Positions 28,548 through 38,812 of a stretch of 64,000 bases of DNA are shown piece after piece. The notes beneath the pieces are model-generated. The model saw only the letters and a program-made list of their open reading frames with translations, did not search any database and was not told the origin of the DNA. The stretch's first letter is position 1. Each line of letters opens with the position of its first letter. This DNA is from an uncultured SAR86 cluster bacterium (GTDB lineage: Bacteria > Pseudomonadota > Gammaproteobacteria > Magnimaribacterales > D2472), in assembly GCA_905181645.1 (NCBI GenBank), contig CAJIYN010000002.1, forward strand, positions 1-64,000. The letters are read 5' to 3'. Made by a program: the position numbers and the translations under genes.

Positions 28548-28949
28548 ATGAATTTTTTAAAATTAAGAGCAGACTTTAACCATAGAGATAACTCCATTAA
28601 TAGATATAGTCTTTTTATTGGTAATTTTTTTTGTAGTAACCTCAAAAGTTGGAGACTCTCAATTCTTAGAATTAGATTTACCAGAAACTGAATCCTTTGA
28701 ATATAATCTTGTCCAAGAAGGGCATGAAATAACAATTTTAGAGAATGGGAGTGTCCTGATAAATAATAAATCTTTTAATATGAACAAATATGATCAAATT
28801 GAAGATGCTATATTAAACCTAGATAACACTACTCAAATATAATATTAAGCGCAGATGCAGCTTCTCTTCATGCCTGGGTGGTAAAAATAATGGATATTCT
28901 TAATAAAAATGGGTTTAATGAAGTTCAAATTAGAACAATAGAAAAATGA
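28548..28949 (+). CDS. exbD: ExbD/TolR biopolymer transport protein, two frameshifts
   Basis: ATG 28548 gives MNFLKLR; after a one-base shift near 28575 the frame reads LTIEITPLIDIVFLLVIFFVVTS, which holds the essential Asp of the single helix. A second shift near 28840 restores LSADAASLHAWVVKIMDIL to the stop at 28947. Partner of ExbB. The msbA ATG overlaps its stop (ATGA). Confidence 0.88.
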
Positions 28950-30729
28950 AACAAAATAGTCTAAAAAGAATACTCGGTTATACCTTTAGATATAAATGGT
29001 CTTTCTTAATAAGTGTTTTTGGTTTTATAGCCTTTGCGGCAGCTGACATAGCAGCTGTTGATTGGATTAGACGAATAATAGGCTACATTAATTCAGACCA
29101 ATGAACTTCATACCATATTAGCTTTATCACTTATTCTTATTGCCATTGGAAGGGGTTTTGGGTTTTTTGTTGGAAATTACTTTATGTCTAGAGTTGGGTT
29201 TGGAATTGTTCATGATTTGCGTGCCGAATTATTTCAAAAACTACACATGCTTCCAAAATCATATTTTGATAATAGTCAGTCAGGTCAATTAATTAATCGG
29301 ATTACTTTTACAACCACTCAAGTGTCTGCTGCCGCATCGAGCGCTGTTAAGACTTTTGTAAAAGAAGGATTTTTACTTATTGGTCTATTTGCTTACCTAC
29401 TTTTTCTTAATTACAAACTTACATTACTCTTGGTAGTAACTGCTCCTCTTATAGCCATTATCGTATTCATTGCTGGTAAAAGACTTAAGAAGTTAGCAAC
29501 AACTATTCAGACAGCCATGGGCGATGTTACTCATATTGCTTCTGAGGCCGTAGACGGTCATGTTGAAATTAAGAGTTTCAATGCTCAAGATTATGAAAAT
29601 GCACGTTTTCTTGAGGCAAACGCTTCAAACAAAAATCAAAACCTTAAGCTAGAGGCTACAGGAAGTATTGCAACTCCCTATTATTCAAGTTTTAGTTTCT
29701 ATTTCTTTAGCTTTAATAGCTTATTTTGCGCTCGGATCAAGTCTAGGGATTTCTCTTGATGCTGAAACTTTTATTGCATTTTTTACGGCAGCTGGTTTGG
29801 TAGCAAAACCAGTTAGACAGCTATCTAATATTAATATTGTTATTCAAAAAGGCTTAGCAGCAGCAGTTGAGATATTTGATCAATTAGACTCTAATGATGA
29901 AATTGATGAAGGTGCATCTGACTCTTCAATTACTGGAAAAATAGAATTTAACAATGTTTCATTTAGTTATGATTCAACAAAGAAAAATTTTAGATAATGT
30001 TAGCTTTTCTGCAAATAATAATCAGATGGTTGCTATTATGGGATCTTCAGGCTCTGGTAAATCTACAATTGCAAACTTAATACCTAGGTTTTATGATGCT
30101 CAATCAGGAGATATCTTGATTGACAATCAATCAACCGAGTACAAACTTCAACATCTTCGATCTGCTATATCTATAGTTAATCAATCACCTTCTTTATTTA
30201 ATGACACTATTGAAAATAATATCGCCTACGGATCTGAGGCTATAGATCAAGAAAAGCTTGAGGAAGCATCTTCTTTATCTGGATGTGATGAATTTATAAG
30301 CTACCCGAATCATATGAAACAAAAGTTGGAGAACGAGGCTACGGTCTTTCCGGAGGTCAGAGACAGAGAATTGCTATAGCTAGAGCATTCTACAAAGATT
30401 CTCCTATAATTATTTTAGATGAGGCTACCTCTGCATTAGATAACGAGTCTGAGTTAGTTATACAAGAGGCCTTGAATAGATTAATCACCAATAGAACAAC
30501 TATTGTAATAGCTCATAGACTTTCAACCATTGAAAATGCAAATAAAATTTTAGTTCTTGATCAGGGAACTGTTGCAGAGTTTGGTACTCATCAGGATTTA
30601 TTGGAACAAGAGGGCATTTATAAAAGTCTATATAAAAATAAGTTTGAAGACTCCGGCATTAAAGCTAAATCTTCACCAACTACTACTAAATATCTTCAAA
30701 CCTATCAACAAGAAGAAACCTCAAGCAGC
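28946..30729 (+). CDS. msbA: Lipid A export ABC transporter MsbA, several frameshifts
   Basis: ABC exporter flipping lipid A-core across the inner membrane. ATG 28946 (overlapping exbD) starts [17 protein letters not shown]; shifts near 29100, 29690, 29990 and 30330 break the frame. Six-helix region includes [19 protein letters not shown]; nucleotide domain has GSSGSGKST (Walker A), [13 protein letters not shown] (signature), [12 protein letters not shown] (Walker B) and IAHRLST. After the expected end (LYKNKFED, ~30650) the frame runs without stop into lpxK. Confidence 0.92.
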
Positions 30730-31665
30730 ATGGTTGTTGATGCTTGGTATAACAAAAGTTTATGGCTTTATGTAGTTTTCTCCCTAATCTATTCATTTGT
30801 TGCATCAAGAAGAAGAAGAAAGTTTTTAAGCGGAAAACGCAACTCATGGAAGCCTGATACACCAATCATAATTGTTGGAAATATAACAATTGGAGGCACT
30901 GGAAAGACCCCATTGGTTAAATATATTGCTAGCGAACTTAAAAAAATAGGCTATAAACCAGGAATTGTTAGCAGGGGATATGGGGGTAGTTATTCAGGAA
31001 CGCATGAAGTTACTTCGAAAAGTACATACAAAGAAACAGGCGATGAGGCCCAGATTTTATCGAAACTAAATATGCCATTTTACTTAGATAGAGATCGCCC
31101 AAGAGCTGTAAAAAACTTAGTTGAAAATAATGATTGTGATGTAGTTATAGCTGATGATGGATTGCAGCATTATCAACTTGGAAGAGATATCGAAATAGTA
31201 GTCATTGATGGCTTTAGAAGACTAGGTAATTCATTGTGTTTTCCTGCTGGACCTCTAAGAGAGTCATCCAAGCGATTAGAGTCAGTTGATTTTGTAGTTA
31301 ATAACGGCGGTCCAACAGATGAAGGTGAAAATCTGATGACTATTAGTCCAGCCAATTTTGTCCATCTCAATAGTAGCAAATCATACTCTTTTGATTCTTG
31401 GCCTATGCATAATCAGGTTCATGCAGTTGCAGGATTAGGTAATCCTGGAAGGTTCTTTGATACCCTTACGAGACTTGGATTTGATGTTATTAGGCATTCA
31501 TTCCCAGATCACCATAAATTTAATCATAAAGATTTATATTTCTTAGACAATCTGCCAATTATTATGACTGAAAAAGATGCTTCAAAATGTAAACACTTTG
31601 ATAATAATAAGATTTGGTATTTAACTATTGAAGCTGAACTACCTAATGAATTTATACTGAATTAA
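30730..31665 (+). CDS. lpxK: Tetraacyldisaccharide 4'-kinase
   Basis: Phosphorylates the 4' position of the lipid A disaccharide at the inner membrane. Motifs: helix [20 protein letters not shown]-loop [48 protein letters not shown] and SFPDHHKF with the family His. About 312 aa from ATG 30730, intact. It is in the same open frame as the msbA C-terminus, joined by ~25 linker codons. Confidence 0.93.
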   Translation: MVVDAWYNKSLWLYVVFSLIYSFVASRRRRKFLSGKRNSWKPDTPIIIVGNITIGGTGKTPLVKYIASELKKIGYKPGIVSRGYGGSYSGTHEVTSKSTYKETGDEAQILSKLNMPFYLDRDRPRAVKNLVENNDCDVVIADDGLQHYQLGRDIEIVVIDGFRRLGNSLCFPAGPLRESSKRLESVDFVVNNGGPTDEGENLMTISPANFVHLNSSKSYSFDSWPMHNQVHAVAGLGNPGRFFDTLTRLGFDVIRHSFPDHHKFNHKDLYFLDNLPIIMTEKDASKCKHFDNNKIWYLTIEAELPNEFILN

Positions 31666-31699
31666 AAGAATTAGATAAAAATATTAATTAGATTTTATC

Positions 31700-32427
31700 G
31701 TGACTGATCCATATGTAGTTATTATTCCATCAAGATTGGCTTCTACACGTTTACCTAGAAAACCTCTTGCTGATATCGATGGTAAAACTTTAATACAAAG
31801 AGTCTTTGAACAATCACTGAAGGCAACTTCGCAATCATTTATAGCGACTGATTCACCGCTCATTTATGAGCATGCAAAAAGCTTCACTGATAATATAGTT
31901 ATGACAAGTGATAAACATATATCTGGAACTGATAGAGTTTTTGAAGCAGCTTCCATTCTATCTCTTGAAAAAGATCAATTAATTATAAATCTTCAGGGCG
32001 ATGAACCTTTTATGCCGGTCGATCTTATTAATACCCTGGTATACGATTATGCTAATAATGAATGCGATGTAGGAACAGTCGTGACTCAATGTAACAAAGA
32101 TGAGTTATCTAATCCTAATACAGTTAAAGTTGCATTATCAAATACCAATAAAGCCTTATATTTTTCTAGATCAGAAATTCCAAATAATCTTCTCCTATTA
32201 TCAAATTTTTTATAGGCATAAAATGGATTACTGCGGCTACTTCTTTACGTATTTTAGCCCTTACTGTGCTAGCTTGGAAGAAGCTGAAAAATTAGAGCAA
32301 CTTAGGTTTATTGAAAATGGTTTTACGATACAAGCTTCAATATATAATGCTGAAATCCCATCTGGAATTGATACCCCAGAAGATCTTCAGTCTGCAATAA
32401 ATTTTATAAAAAATGCTATAAATAAAA
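31700..32427 (+). CDS. kdsB: CMP-KDO synthetase, frameshifted
   Basis: Activates KDO for lipid A attachment. Start ATG region 31700: VVIIPSRLASTRLPRKPL, then FIATDS, MTSDKHISGTDRV and NLQGDEPFMP, all signatures of KdsB. The frame breaks near 32210; after it FYRH, KLEQLRFIENGFTI and GIDTPEDLQ continue to the C-terminus. About 30-60 bases around 32215-32260 do not match well. The frame joins murB without a stop. Confidence 0.9.
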
Positions 32428-33407
32428 ATGCTACCCTGATTAATTCTTTAGCTATTAAATCAATTGCTAAATATCTAATAACCATTGAATCAGAGCAATG
32501 TTTAGATGAGCTATATCTTTTTTTAATAAACCATAACGATAAAGTTTTAGTATTAGGGGAGGGTTCTAATGTAGTTCTACCAGATTACTTTGATGGCATT
32601 GTTATCAAAACTAATCTTAATGATATAGCGATGCTAACAGATTCAAAAGTTACAGTTGGGTCATCTTTTAATTGGAGTTCTTTTGTTAACTGGTCGCTAG
32701 ATAATAATTTTCATGGTCTAGAAAATTTATCATTAATACCAGGTTCTGTAGGGGCCTCACCTATTCAAAATATTGGAGCTTATGGAGTAGAGTTGAAGGA
32801 TGTCTTTGTGAGTTGTGCGTTTTTATGATTTATTGACTAATAAAATTAAAGAATTTAATAATAATGAATGTAAATTTACGTAAACCACTTTCTATTTTTC
32901 AAAATATGAATTATCAATATCGCTCGTTTTAATTTTAAATTCTTACCAACTACTTTAAATATTGAATATTCATCAATAATTGATTACCTTTTTCATAATG
33001 AAAATCATTAATCCCACCATCTCCTTTAGCGGCAACTGGGTCAATCCATTAGACTCTCTAAACTTCCCAATCCCAAAAAAATTGGAAATAGTGGTAGTTT
33101 TTTTAAGAATCCCATTGTCAAAAGAGAGACAATAAACACTGATCATTTTGCATACAGTGATTTAATTATCTGGGCTCAGAGTCAAGATAACGTAAAGGTT
33201 GGTGCAGCTAGATTAATTCAGTTAATTAAAGATTCAATTCCCTCTGATTTAGAAGTTGGCCTCTATGAAAACCATGCCTTAGTTATAATTAATAAAGGTA
33301 ATGCATCTCAAGATGACATTATTAATTTCTCTAGAATCATACAAAAACAAGTCCTAAAAACCTTTAATATCAACTTGGATATTGAACCTACTATTATTTA
33401 TTCCTAA
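32428..33407 (+). CDS. murB: UDP-N-acetylenolpyruvoylglucosamine reductase, several frameshifts
   Basis: Second enzyme of peptidoglycan precursor synthesis; FAD protein. KVLVLGEGSNVVLPD and LIPGSVGASPIQNIGAYG are the FAD-binding motifs; after shifts in 32820-33070 the frame reads LPNPKKIGNSGSFFKNPIV (the proton-donor Ser), VKVGAARLIQ and INLDIEPTII to TAA 33405. Start is unclear: ATG 32428 needs one indel. The stretch 32880-33050 is poorly readable. LysE starts on its stop codon (TAATG). Confidence 0.85.
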
Positions 33408-34006
33408 TGTTTTTAATAATAAGACTGTTTTATTTATAAACTTTTATTAGTCCAGGACCAGATACCGCTTTAATTATTAGACAAGTTGCAAAAGGAGGTC
33501 GATCTAGTGGCTACTATGCTTCTCTAATTTTTTGGAAAAATCCTTCCATTCCAAATGTTCTTGCTTCATCAGGAATATCTTTATTACTCTTATCTAATGC
33601 AAATTTAAAATTTATTATTAGTTTAATGGGTGGTCTTTACTTAATTTATATTGGGCTAAGCTCCTTATTGCCAAAAAAAATAAATAATGAAGAGCTTTAC
33701 GAATATGACGCCTCATCTTTTCTTAAAGGGCTTCTTACAAATTTATTAAACATCAAGGCGTTAATATTTTTTGTTTCTTTATTCACAATCATCACAGATT
33801 CTTTAAATGGAATATGGTTATTTCTTTACCCACTCTATTTTGGAGTTATGACTATTGCCTGGTTTAGTTTTCTTTCTTTTATTCTCACGACACCAAAATT
33901 AAATTCCTTATTTATAAAATATGACATTTATTTTGAAAAAATATCATCAGCATTCTTGCTCTTTATTGGATTATTAATTTTATTTAATATTTTTTATGTC
34001 AATTGA
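33407..34006 (+). CDS. LysE/RhtB family exporter, frameshifted
   Basis: ATG 33407 overlaps the murB stop. After one indel the LysE mark SPGPDTALIIRQVAKGGR appears, then a short garbled stretch around 33530-33560, ISLLLLSNANLKFII, the helix GGLYLIYIGLSSL and the C-terminal helices to 34006. Exports amino acids or similar small metabolites; substrate unknown. About 200 aa as usual for the family. Confidence 0.8.
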
Positions 34007-34204
34007 TTCAATAATAAAATCACTTAAATCGTAACAATTTCCAGACCCTAAATCCTGTATTCTAACAAATATCGTCTGTGTAGGTGGCGTCATTATTGTA
34101 TAGGTAGTCGGATTCGGTATTTCATTAATATCATCATCACTATCGGCAAAAGTCTCATAATATTTAACTTCAAATTCCAAGGGATTTTGTACTCCTAATA
34201 CCAA
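34007..34204 (-). pseudogene. Fragment like flavobacterial gliding/T9SS adhesin repeats
   Basis: On the minus strand the frame reads NPLEFEVKYYETFADSDDD, then EIPNPTTYT, TQTIFVRIQD and NCYDLSDFIIE. Pattern DPxxFxVxYYxSxxDADxxxNxIxNPxxYxNxxxxQTIYVRV...CYD is typical of repeats in Bacteroidetes gliding-motility/T9SS cargo proteins and not of Gammaproteobacteria. It has neither start nor end of a gene and sits between LysE and a truncated DUF1285 gene. Confidence 0.6.
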
Positions 34205-34523
34205 ATCAGTATTTAAGATTGACGTTGAGATTGCTCCTTATATGATTACTGATTTTCACTATGATAAGAATACCAAGGAGATAGTTTTAGATACTAACTT
34301 TGATTACTCTTTTCCATTAAATCAAGAACACCCATTAACTTTAAAGAAGATTAAGAATGATGAGTTTCCTATAGTTATTGTGAGGTCTAATCTTGAAGGT
34401 TTAATATCTAGAAGTGTCTTTTATAAGTTGATAGACATTGCTGTCAATCAAGAAAATAACAGTGGCAACACATTACAAATTAAAAGTTTTAATTCTCTTC
34501 ATAACTTAGGATCTCTTGCATAA
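34190..34523 (+). pseudogene. DUF1285 protein, N-terminus missing
   Basis: The frame reads FKIDVEIAPYMITDFHYD, TKEIVLDTNFDYSFPL, EHPLTL, FPIVIVRSNLEGLISRSVFYKL and ends HNLGSLA. This is the C-terminal two thirds of DUF1285, including the LEGLISRSVFYKL segment. The first ~60 residues are absent, their place being taken by the antisense flavobacterial-like fragment. Function of DUF1285 is unknown; structures show a small two-domain fold. Confidence 0.7.
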
Positions 34524-34645
34524 AAAAATTAATCTCCCAACTAAAATATGTCTTACTTGCAAGAAACCATTTGTCATGGAGAAAAAAATGGGAAAGAAGC
34601 TGGGATGAGGTTATCGTATCTGCTAGTAAAACAATATATGCGTTT
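34516..34645 (+). CDS. DUF2256 zinc-ribbon-like small protein, frameshifted
   Basis: TTG 34516 overlaps the DUF1285 stop: HKKINLPTKICLTCKKPFV, then with one base removed WRKKWERSWDEV and a final part near 34630. PTKxCxxCxxPFxWRKKWxxxWDEVxYCS is the DUF2256 signature; the second cysteine pair is garbled. DUF2256 genes often lie next to photolyase/cryptochrome-like genes, not seen here. Confidence 0.65.
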
Positions 34646-34649
34646 TGTT

Positions 34650-34850
34650 TTCTCATATCATAATTTTAGAGAAACCTAATAATGAAGATTTATTTTCATC
34701 AAAAGAGATTCTATATGTTGGGTTCGTATGAGAAAACTCTTTAATATCAAATTTAAAACCCACTTCAGTCAAAGTTTTAACCGTATTCCTATGAAAAGCA
34801 GTCACCTCTGTACCTCCTGATAAAGCATTGATGTTTAGCTTGTTTACTTT
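34650..34850 (-). pseudogene. Fragment of an arsenate reductase / low-MW tyrosine phosphatase-like protein
   Basis: Minus-strand frame: NINALSGGTEVTAFHRNTV, LTEVGFKFDI, NPTYRISF and LLGFSKI. This is the middle of the ArsC/LMW-PTP type with SGGTExTAF and NPxY, common in Bacteroidetes and some proteobacteria. The catalytic Cys loop that should precede it (THNSRRS) is absent. It takes the place of the C-terminus of the DUF885 gene. Confidence 0.6.
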
Positions 34851-34854
34851 TTGC

Positions 34855-36275
34855 TGAATTTTCAAGAAAGAAGTTTATAGAATCATCTCTAGACCAATTC
34901 TTGTAATGCATACCGGTATCAACAACCAATCTTATGGCTCTCCACATATCATAGGTAAGCTGACCAAATTTATCATACGGATCGTCATACAATCCTAAAT
35001 ACTCACCTAGTTCCTCACTATAAAGACCCCAACCTTCTACAAAAGCAGTAAAGCTTTGATATTTACGGAATTAGGTAAGTCTAATTCCATATTTATAGAT
35101 ATCTGCAAGTGATGACCAGGCATTGCTTCATGAACCGTCAATACCTCTATTTCATATTTAGGTCTAACCTCGGGCCTATAGAGATTTACATAATAATATC
35201 CAGCTCTAGAGCCATCAGCTGCAGGTCTTTGATAATATGCCGTTGTAGTATCTGGTGCGCTTTCCATTGGTATTGGTCTAATACCATAAGGCATTGACGG
35301 AAGGTAATTAAATAAATTTACCAATTCAGGATCTATTCTTTTAGCTGTAGCAAGATACTCAGTCAAAAGATCATCAGGATTATCAAAATAAAATTTAGGA
35401 TCTGATCGAAGATATTCTAGAAATTCTCTAAATGATCCATCCCAATTAACATCCTCAACAATCTGGACCATTTTAGATTTAATACGCTTAACCTCGCTAA
35501 GTCCTATTTCATGGATCTCATTAGGATTTAAGCTTGTTGTAGTAAATTGTCTAGCTAGCGCTTCATAATATTTATCGCCATTTGGAATTTGGCTAATTCC
35601 AATAGTCTCACGACACTGCGGCAGATATTCATTTTTAAAAAAATTATAAAAATTTACATATGCAGGTATAACAATATTTTCTATAACTATTAAAGCTTGA
35701 GTTTGAATTTTAGCTATATCGTCACCAGAAATAGACGAAGGCATTTCATAAAAAGCTTTATAAAAAGGGCTTAGGGAAGGGGTTACAAATGCTTGTTTCT
35801 CAATTTGATCAAGGACTCTTTCCATTAGAATGCGTGGCGGCATAATACCCTCATCAATTCCCTTTTTAGCTATTTGTATATGACCATCAATATATTCATC
35901 AATTGTTGATAGTCTTGTTAGCCAATCCTTGTAATGCTCAGCAGTCCTAAGAGGTAAATTTTCAGCTGATTCATGTTGAAGTTGAATACCACCTCTGTGA
36001 CTAAAAGGAACTAAAAAAGATTTAAATTCATGCATTTCAATTGATTTCTGATACCGATCTTTAAATAGTTGAATATTCAAAACATTGTCAGCATTAAATT
36101 TATCTACAGACAGAGCATTTAGATCCGATAGTATTTTCTTATCATGCTCATGATTTGCATTAATTTTATCTAATGAGTAGATCGGCCATTCATCATTTTT
36201 GTCTAAATTACCCATACTTGATGCATAAAGAGGGCTTTCATCTATACTTCGCTGCCATTCAGAATCTTTCACCAC
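34855..36275 (-). CDS. DUF885 family protein (predicted metallopeptidase-like), frameshifted and 3'-truncated
   Basis: DUF885 (COG4805). The main frame 36275-35037 has RIDPELVNLFNYLPSMPYGIRPIP, YYQRPAADGSRAGYYYVN and the HExxH-like HEAMPGHHLQI. After a shift near 35045 the frame continues FTAFVEGWGLYSEELGEYLGLYDDPYDKFG, then MWRAIRLVVDTGMHYKNWS (34992-34860). The HEAMPGHH site plus the downstream EGW Glu resembles gluzincin-type metal sites. The last ~50-60 residues are replaced by an ArsC-like fragment. Confidence 0.8.
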
Positions 36276-36340
36276 TTTAAATTAATAATTGCATTAGATT
36301 TACAAAAATGAAATTAGTAAAAGATAAAAAGTACTTCAAT

Positions 36341-37755
36341 TTACATATTTGGATAATTTGGACCACCAGGACCTTCAGGGGAGACCAAACAATATTTTGT
36401 GAAGGGTCCTTAATATCACATGTTTTACAATGAACACAATTTTGAGCATTAATAACAAATTTCTTTTCTCCATCTTTTTCAAGAACTTCATAAACTCCTG
36501 CTGGGCAATATCTTTGAGCTGGTTCAGCAAATTTACTTATTTAATATTGGTATCGTAGGATCTTTGAGTTGAAGATGGCATGGTTGATCTTCTTCATGAT
36601 TTGTATTTGATAGATAGACAGAGCTAAGTTTATCAAATGAATAAACACCATCAGGTTTTGGGTAATCTATTTTTTTTGCTTTATCAGCATGAATAAGTGT
36701 GTCGTGATCAGGAGTAGGGTTGCTAAGAGTAAATGGTAGATTCCCTCTAAATATAAACTGATCTATAGCATTAAATACTGCGCCAAATAGTGCACCAAAT
36801 TTATGGAACAAAGGTCCAAAATTTCTACCCTTATAAAGCTCATCATAAATCCAAGATTTTTTAACAAGGTCGTCATATCCAAAGTCATCAGATGGATTCA
36901 CTAACTTATCATGCATATATTCACCAGCGAGTATTCCTGATTTCATTGCTGTATGAGACCCTTTAATTTTAGAAAAAATAAGTGACTTAAATACGTCGTA
37001 ATCACTCACAATAAAATCACTAAAGGTAGTGATTGAAGACCACCTTTTATCAGAGCCCTTGCTCCATATGTAATTCTTTGACCACCTTTTAAATAAGCTG
37101 AAATTGAAGGATGAGTTTTCCAAGTTTGAAATTCATCAAATGGACTTAGATATGGATTCTTATAATCAAGTGGGACTACATAACCTAAATAAACTTCTTC
37201 GTTCTCACCATGATACAGGTAGGATCCTGAGGGCGTATCAAGATTAGTTGGCCAGCCGTTGGTATGAATAACTAGACCAGGCTCATGCTGTTCCTTTGGT
37301 ATCTTCCAAACCTCTTTAAAGCCTATGCCGTAATGTTGTGGGTCTCTATCAGCATCTAAATCAAATTTAGAAATTAACTCTTTACCTAAATGACCTCTAC
37401 AGCCTTCAGCAAAAATTGTATGTTTTAGGCCGATTCATCCGTTCAAGCTAGGATTGGCGCCAACTTCATCGCAATACCCATATCACCAGTTTGAATACCT
37501 ACAACCTTATTATCTTCATAAATAATACTGCTAGCAGGGAAGCCTGGAAATATTTCAACACCTAAATTTTCAGCATGGTCACCAAGCCATCTACAAAGAT
37601 TTCCTAAACTTAAAACATAATTTCCATGATTATTCATTGGCGGCATAACAAAAGATGGAATTGGTATAGCTACATTTTTTAATAAAAATTTAAGTTTATC
37701 TTTTGTAACCGGAGTATTTAAAGGTGCTCCCAATTCTTTCCAATTTGGAATAAGC
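36341..37755 (-). CDS. Electron transfer flavoprotein-ubiquinone oxidoreductase, N-terminus replaced, frameshifted
   Basis: Passes electrons from ETF to quinone. Present: [53 protein letters not shown], the FAD/quinone region across several shifts (37440, 37020, 36540), and the C-terminal 4Fe-4S domain with CPAGVYE and [17 protein letters not shown], ending GGPNYPNM. The first ~100 residues with the FAD dinucleotide motif are missing; an SdhA N-terminus stands there instead. Divergent from etfBA, as in Pseudomonas. Confidence 0.88.
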
Positions 37756-37917
37756 AGATATACCGCCCTGGGCAGCCACCGTATGACTACGAGTAGGGAA
37801 AACTTTCGAAATACATGCAGTTTTTAGTCCACCTTCAGCAGCACCTAAAGTTGCCCTTAGTCCTGCACCACCTGCTCCAACAACAACAACGTCATATTCA
37901 TGATCTATTCTTTCCAT
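37756..37917 (-). pseudogene. SdhA-type N-terminal fragment joined to ETF-QO
   Basis: Reads [38 protein letters not shown] and AAQGGISA, the FAD-binding N-terminus of succinate dehydrogenase flavoprotein including the SH(TV) FAD-linking His motif. At about 37755 it switches to ETF-QO residue ~105. Both proteins begin with a GxGxxG Rossmann motif, so the ATG at 37917 may be the true ETF-QO start with the following ~45 codons swapped. Confidence 0.75.
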
Positions 37918-38049
37918 ATCTAATTTCCCTTATATATGTACTTAATTTATATCTATTAATATCCCCTATTTATATCTTTAGATAATTTATAAAAAACATT
38001 ACAATTATACAGTTTTTTAAAATCATCGATAACACATACTGAGGAAAAA

Positions 38050-38812
38050 ATGAAAATCTTAGTTCCAATCAAAAGAGTAGTAGATTATAACGTAAAAGTT
38101 AGACCACTATCAGATCAATCTAATGTTGATCTTAACAATGTAAAAATGTCTGTTAATCCATTTTGTGAAATTGCATTAGAGGAAGCAGTAAGACTAAAAG
38201 AATCTGGAGCTGCTACTGAAGTTATTGCTGTAACAGTTGGAACTTCAGCCTCACAAGAACAGTTAAGAACAGCTTTAGCACTAGGAGCTGATAGAGCTAT
38301 TTTAGTTGAAACAGATTCTTTGTTAGAGCCTCTTGCTATATCTAAAGCTCTCGCTAAAATATGTGAAGATGAAACAAGCAGATATTATTATTTTGGGTAA
38401 ACAAGCAATTGATGGTGATAATAATCAAACAGGTCAAATGCTTGGTGCGCTATTAGATTATCCTCAAGCTACCAATGCTTCTGAAATCAAACTATCAGCA
38501 GACTCAGCAGATGTAACAAGAGAAGTAGATGGTGGCTTACAATCTATCAAAGTCTCCATGCCGACAATTGTTACAGTAGATCTACGCCTCAATGAACCTC
38601 GTTATGCATCTTTGCCAAATATCATGAAGGCAAAGAAAAAGCCTATGGATGAGAAAACAACGGCAGATTATGGTGTAGATACAACACCGCGATTGAACAT
38701 TGAAGCCACTAGCGAGCCTGAAACGCGCGCAGCTGGAATCAAAGTCGCCTCGGTAGATGAACTAGTCGAAAAACTTAAAAATGAAGCGAAGGTGATTTCA
38801 TGTCAATTTTAG
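38050..38812 (+). CDS. etfB: Electron transfer flavoprotein beta subunit, one frameshift
   Basis: Small ETF subunit with [60 protein letters not shown]; one indel near 38375, then [47 protein letters not shown]. The final ~230 bp use GC-richer codons than the rest. The etfA ATG lies within its end (overlap 13 bp). Confidence 0.92.
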
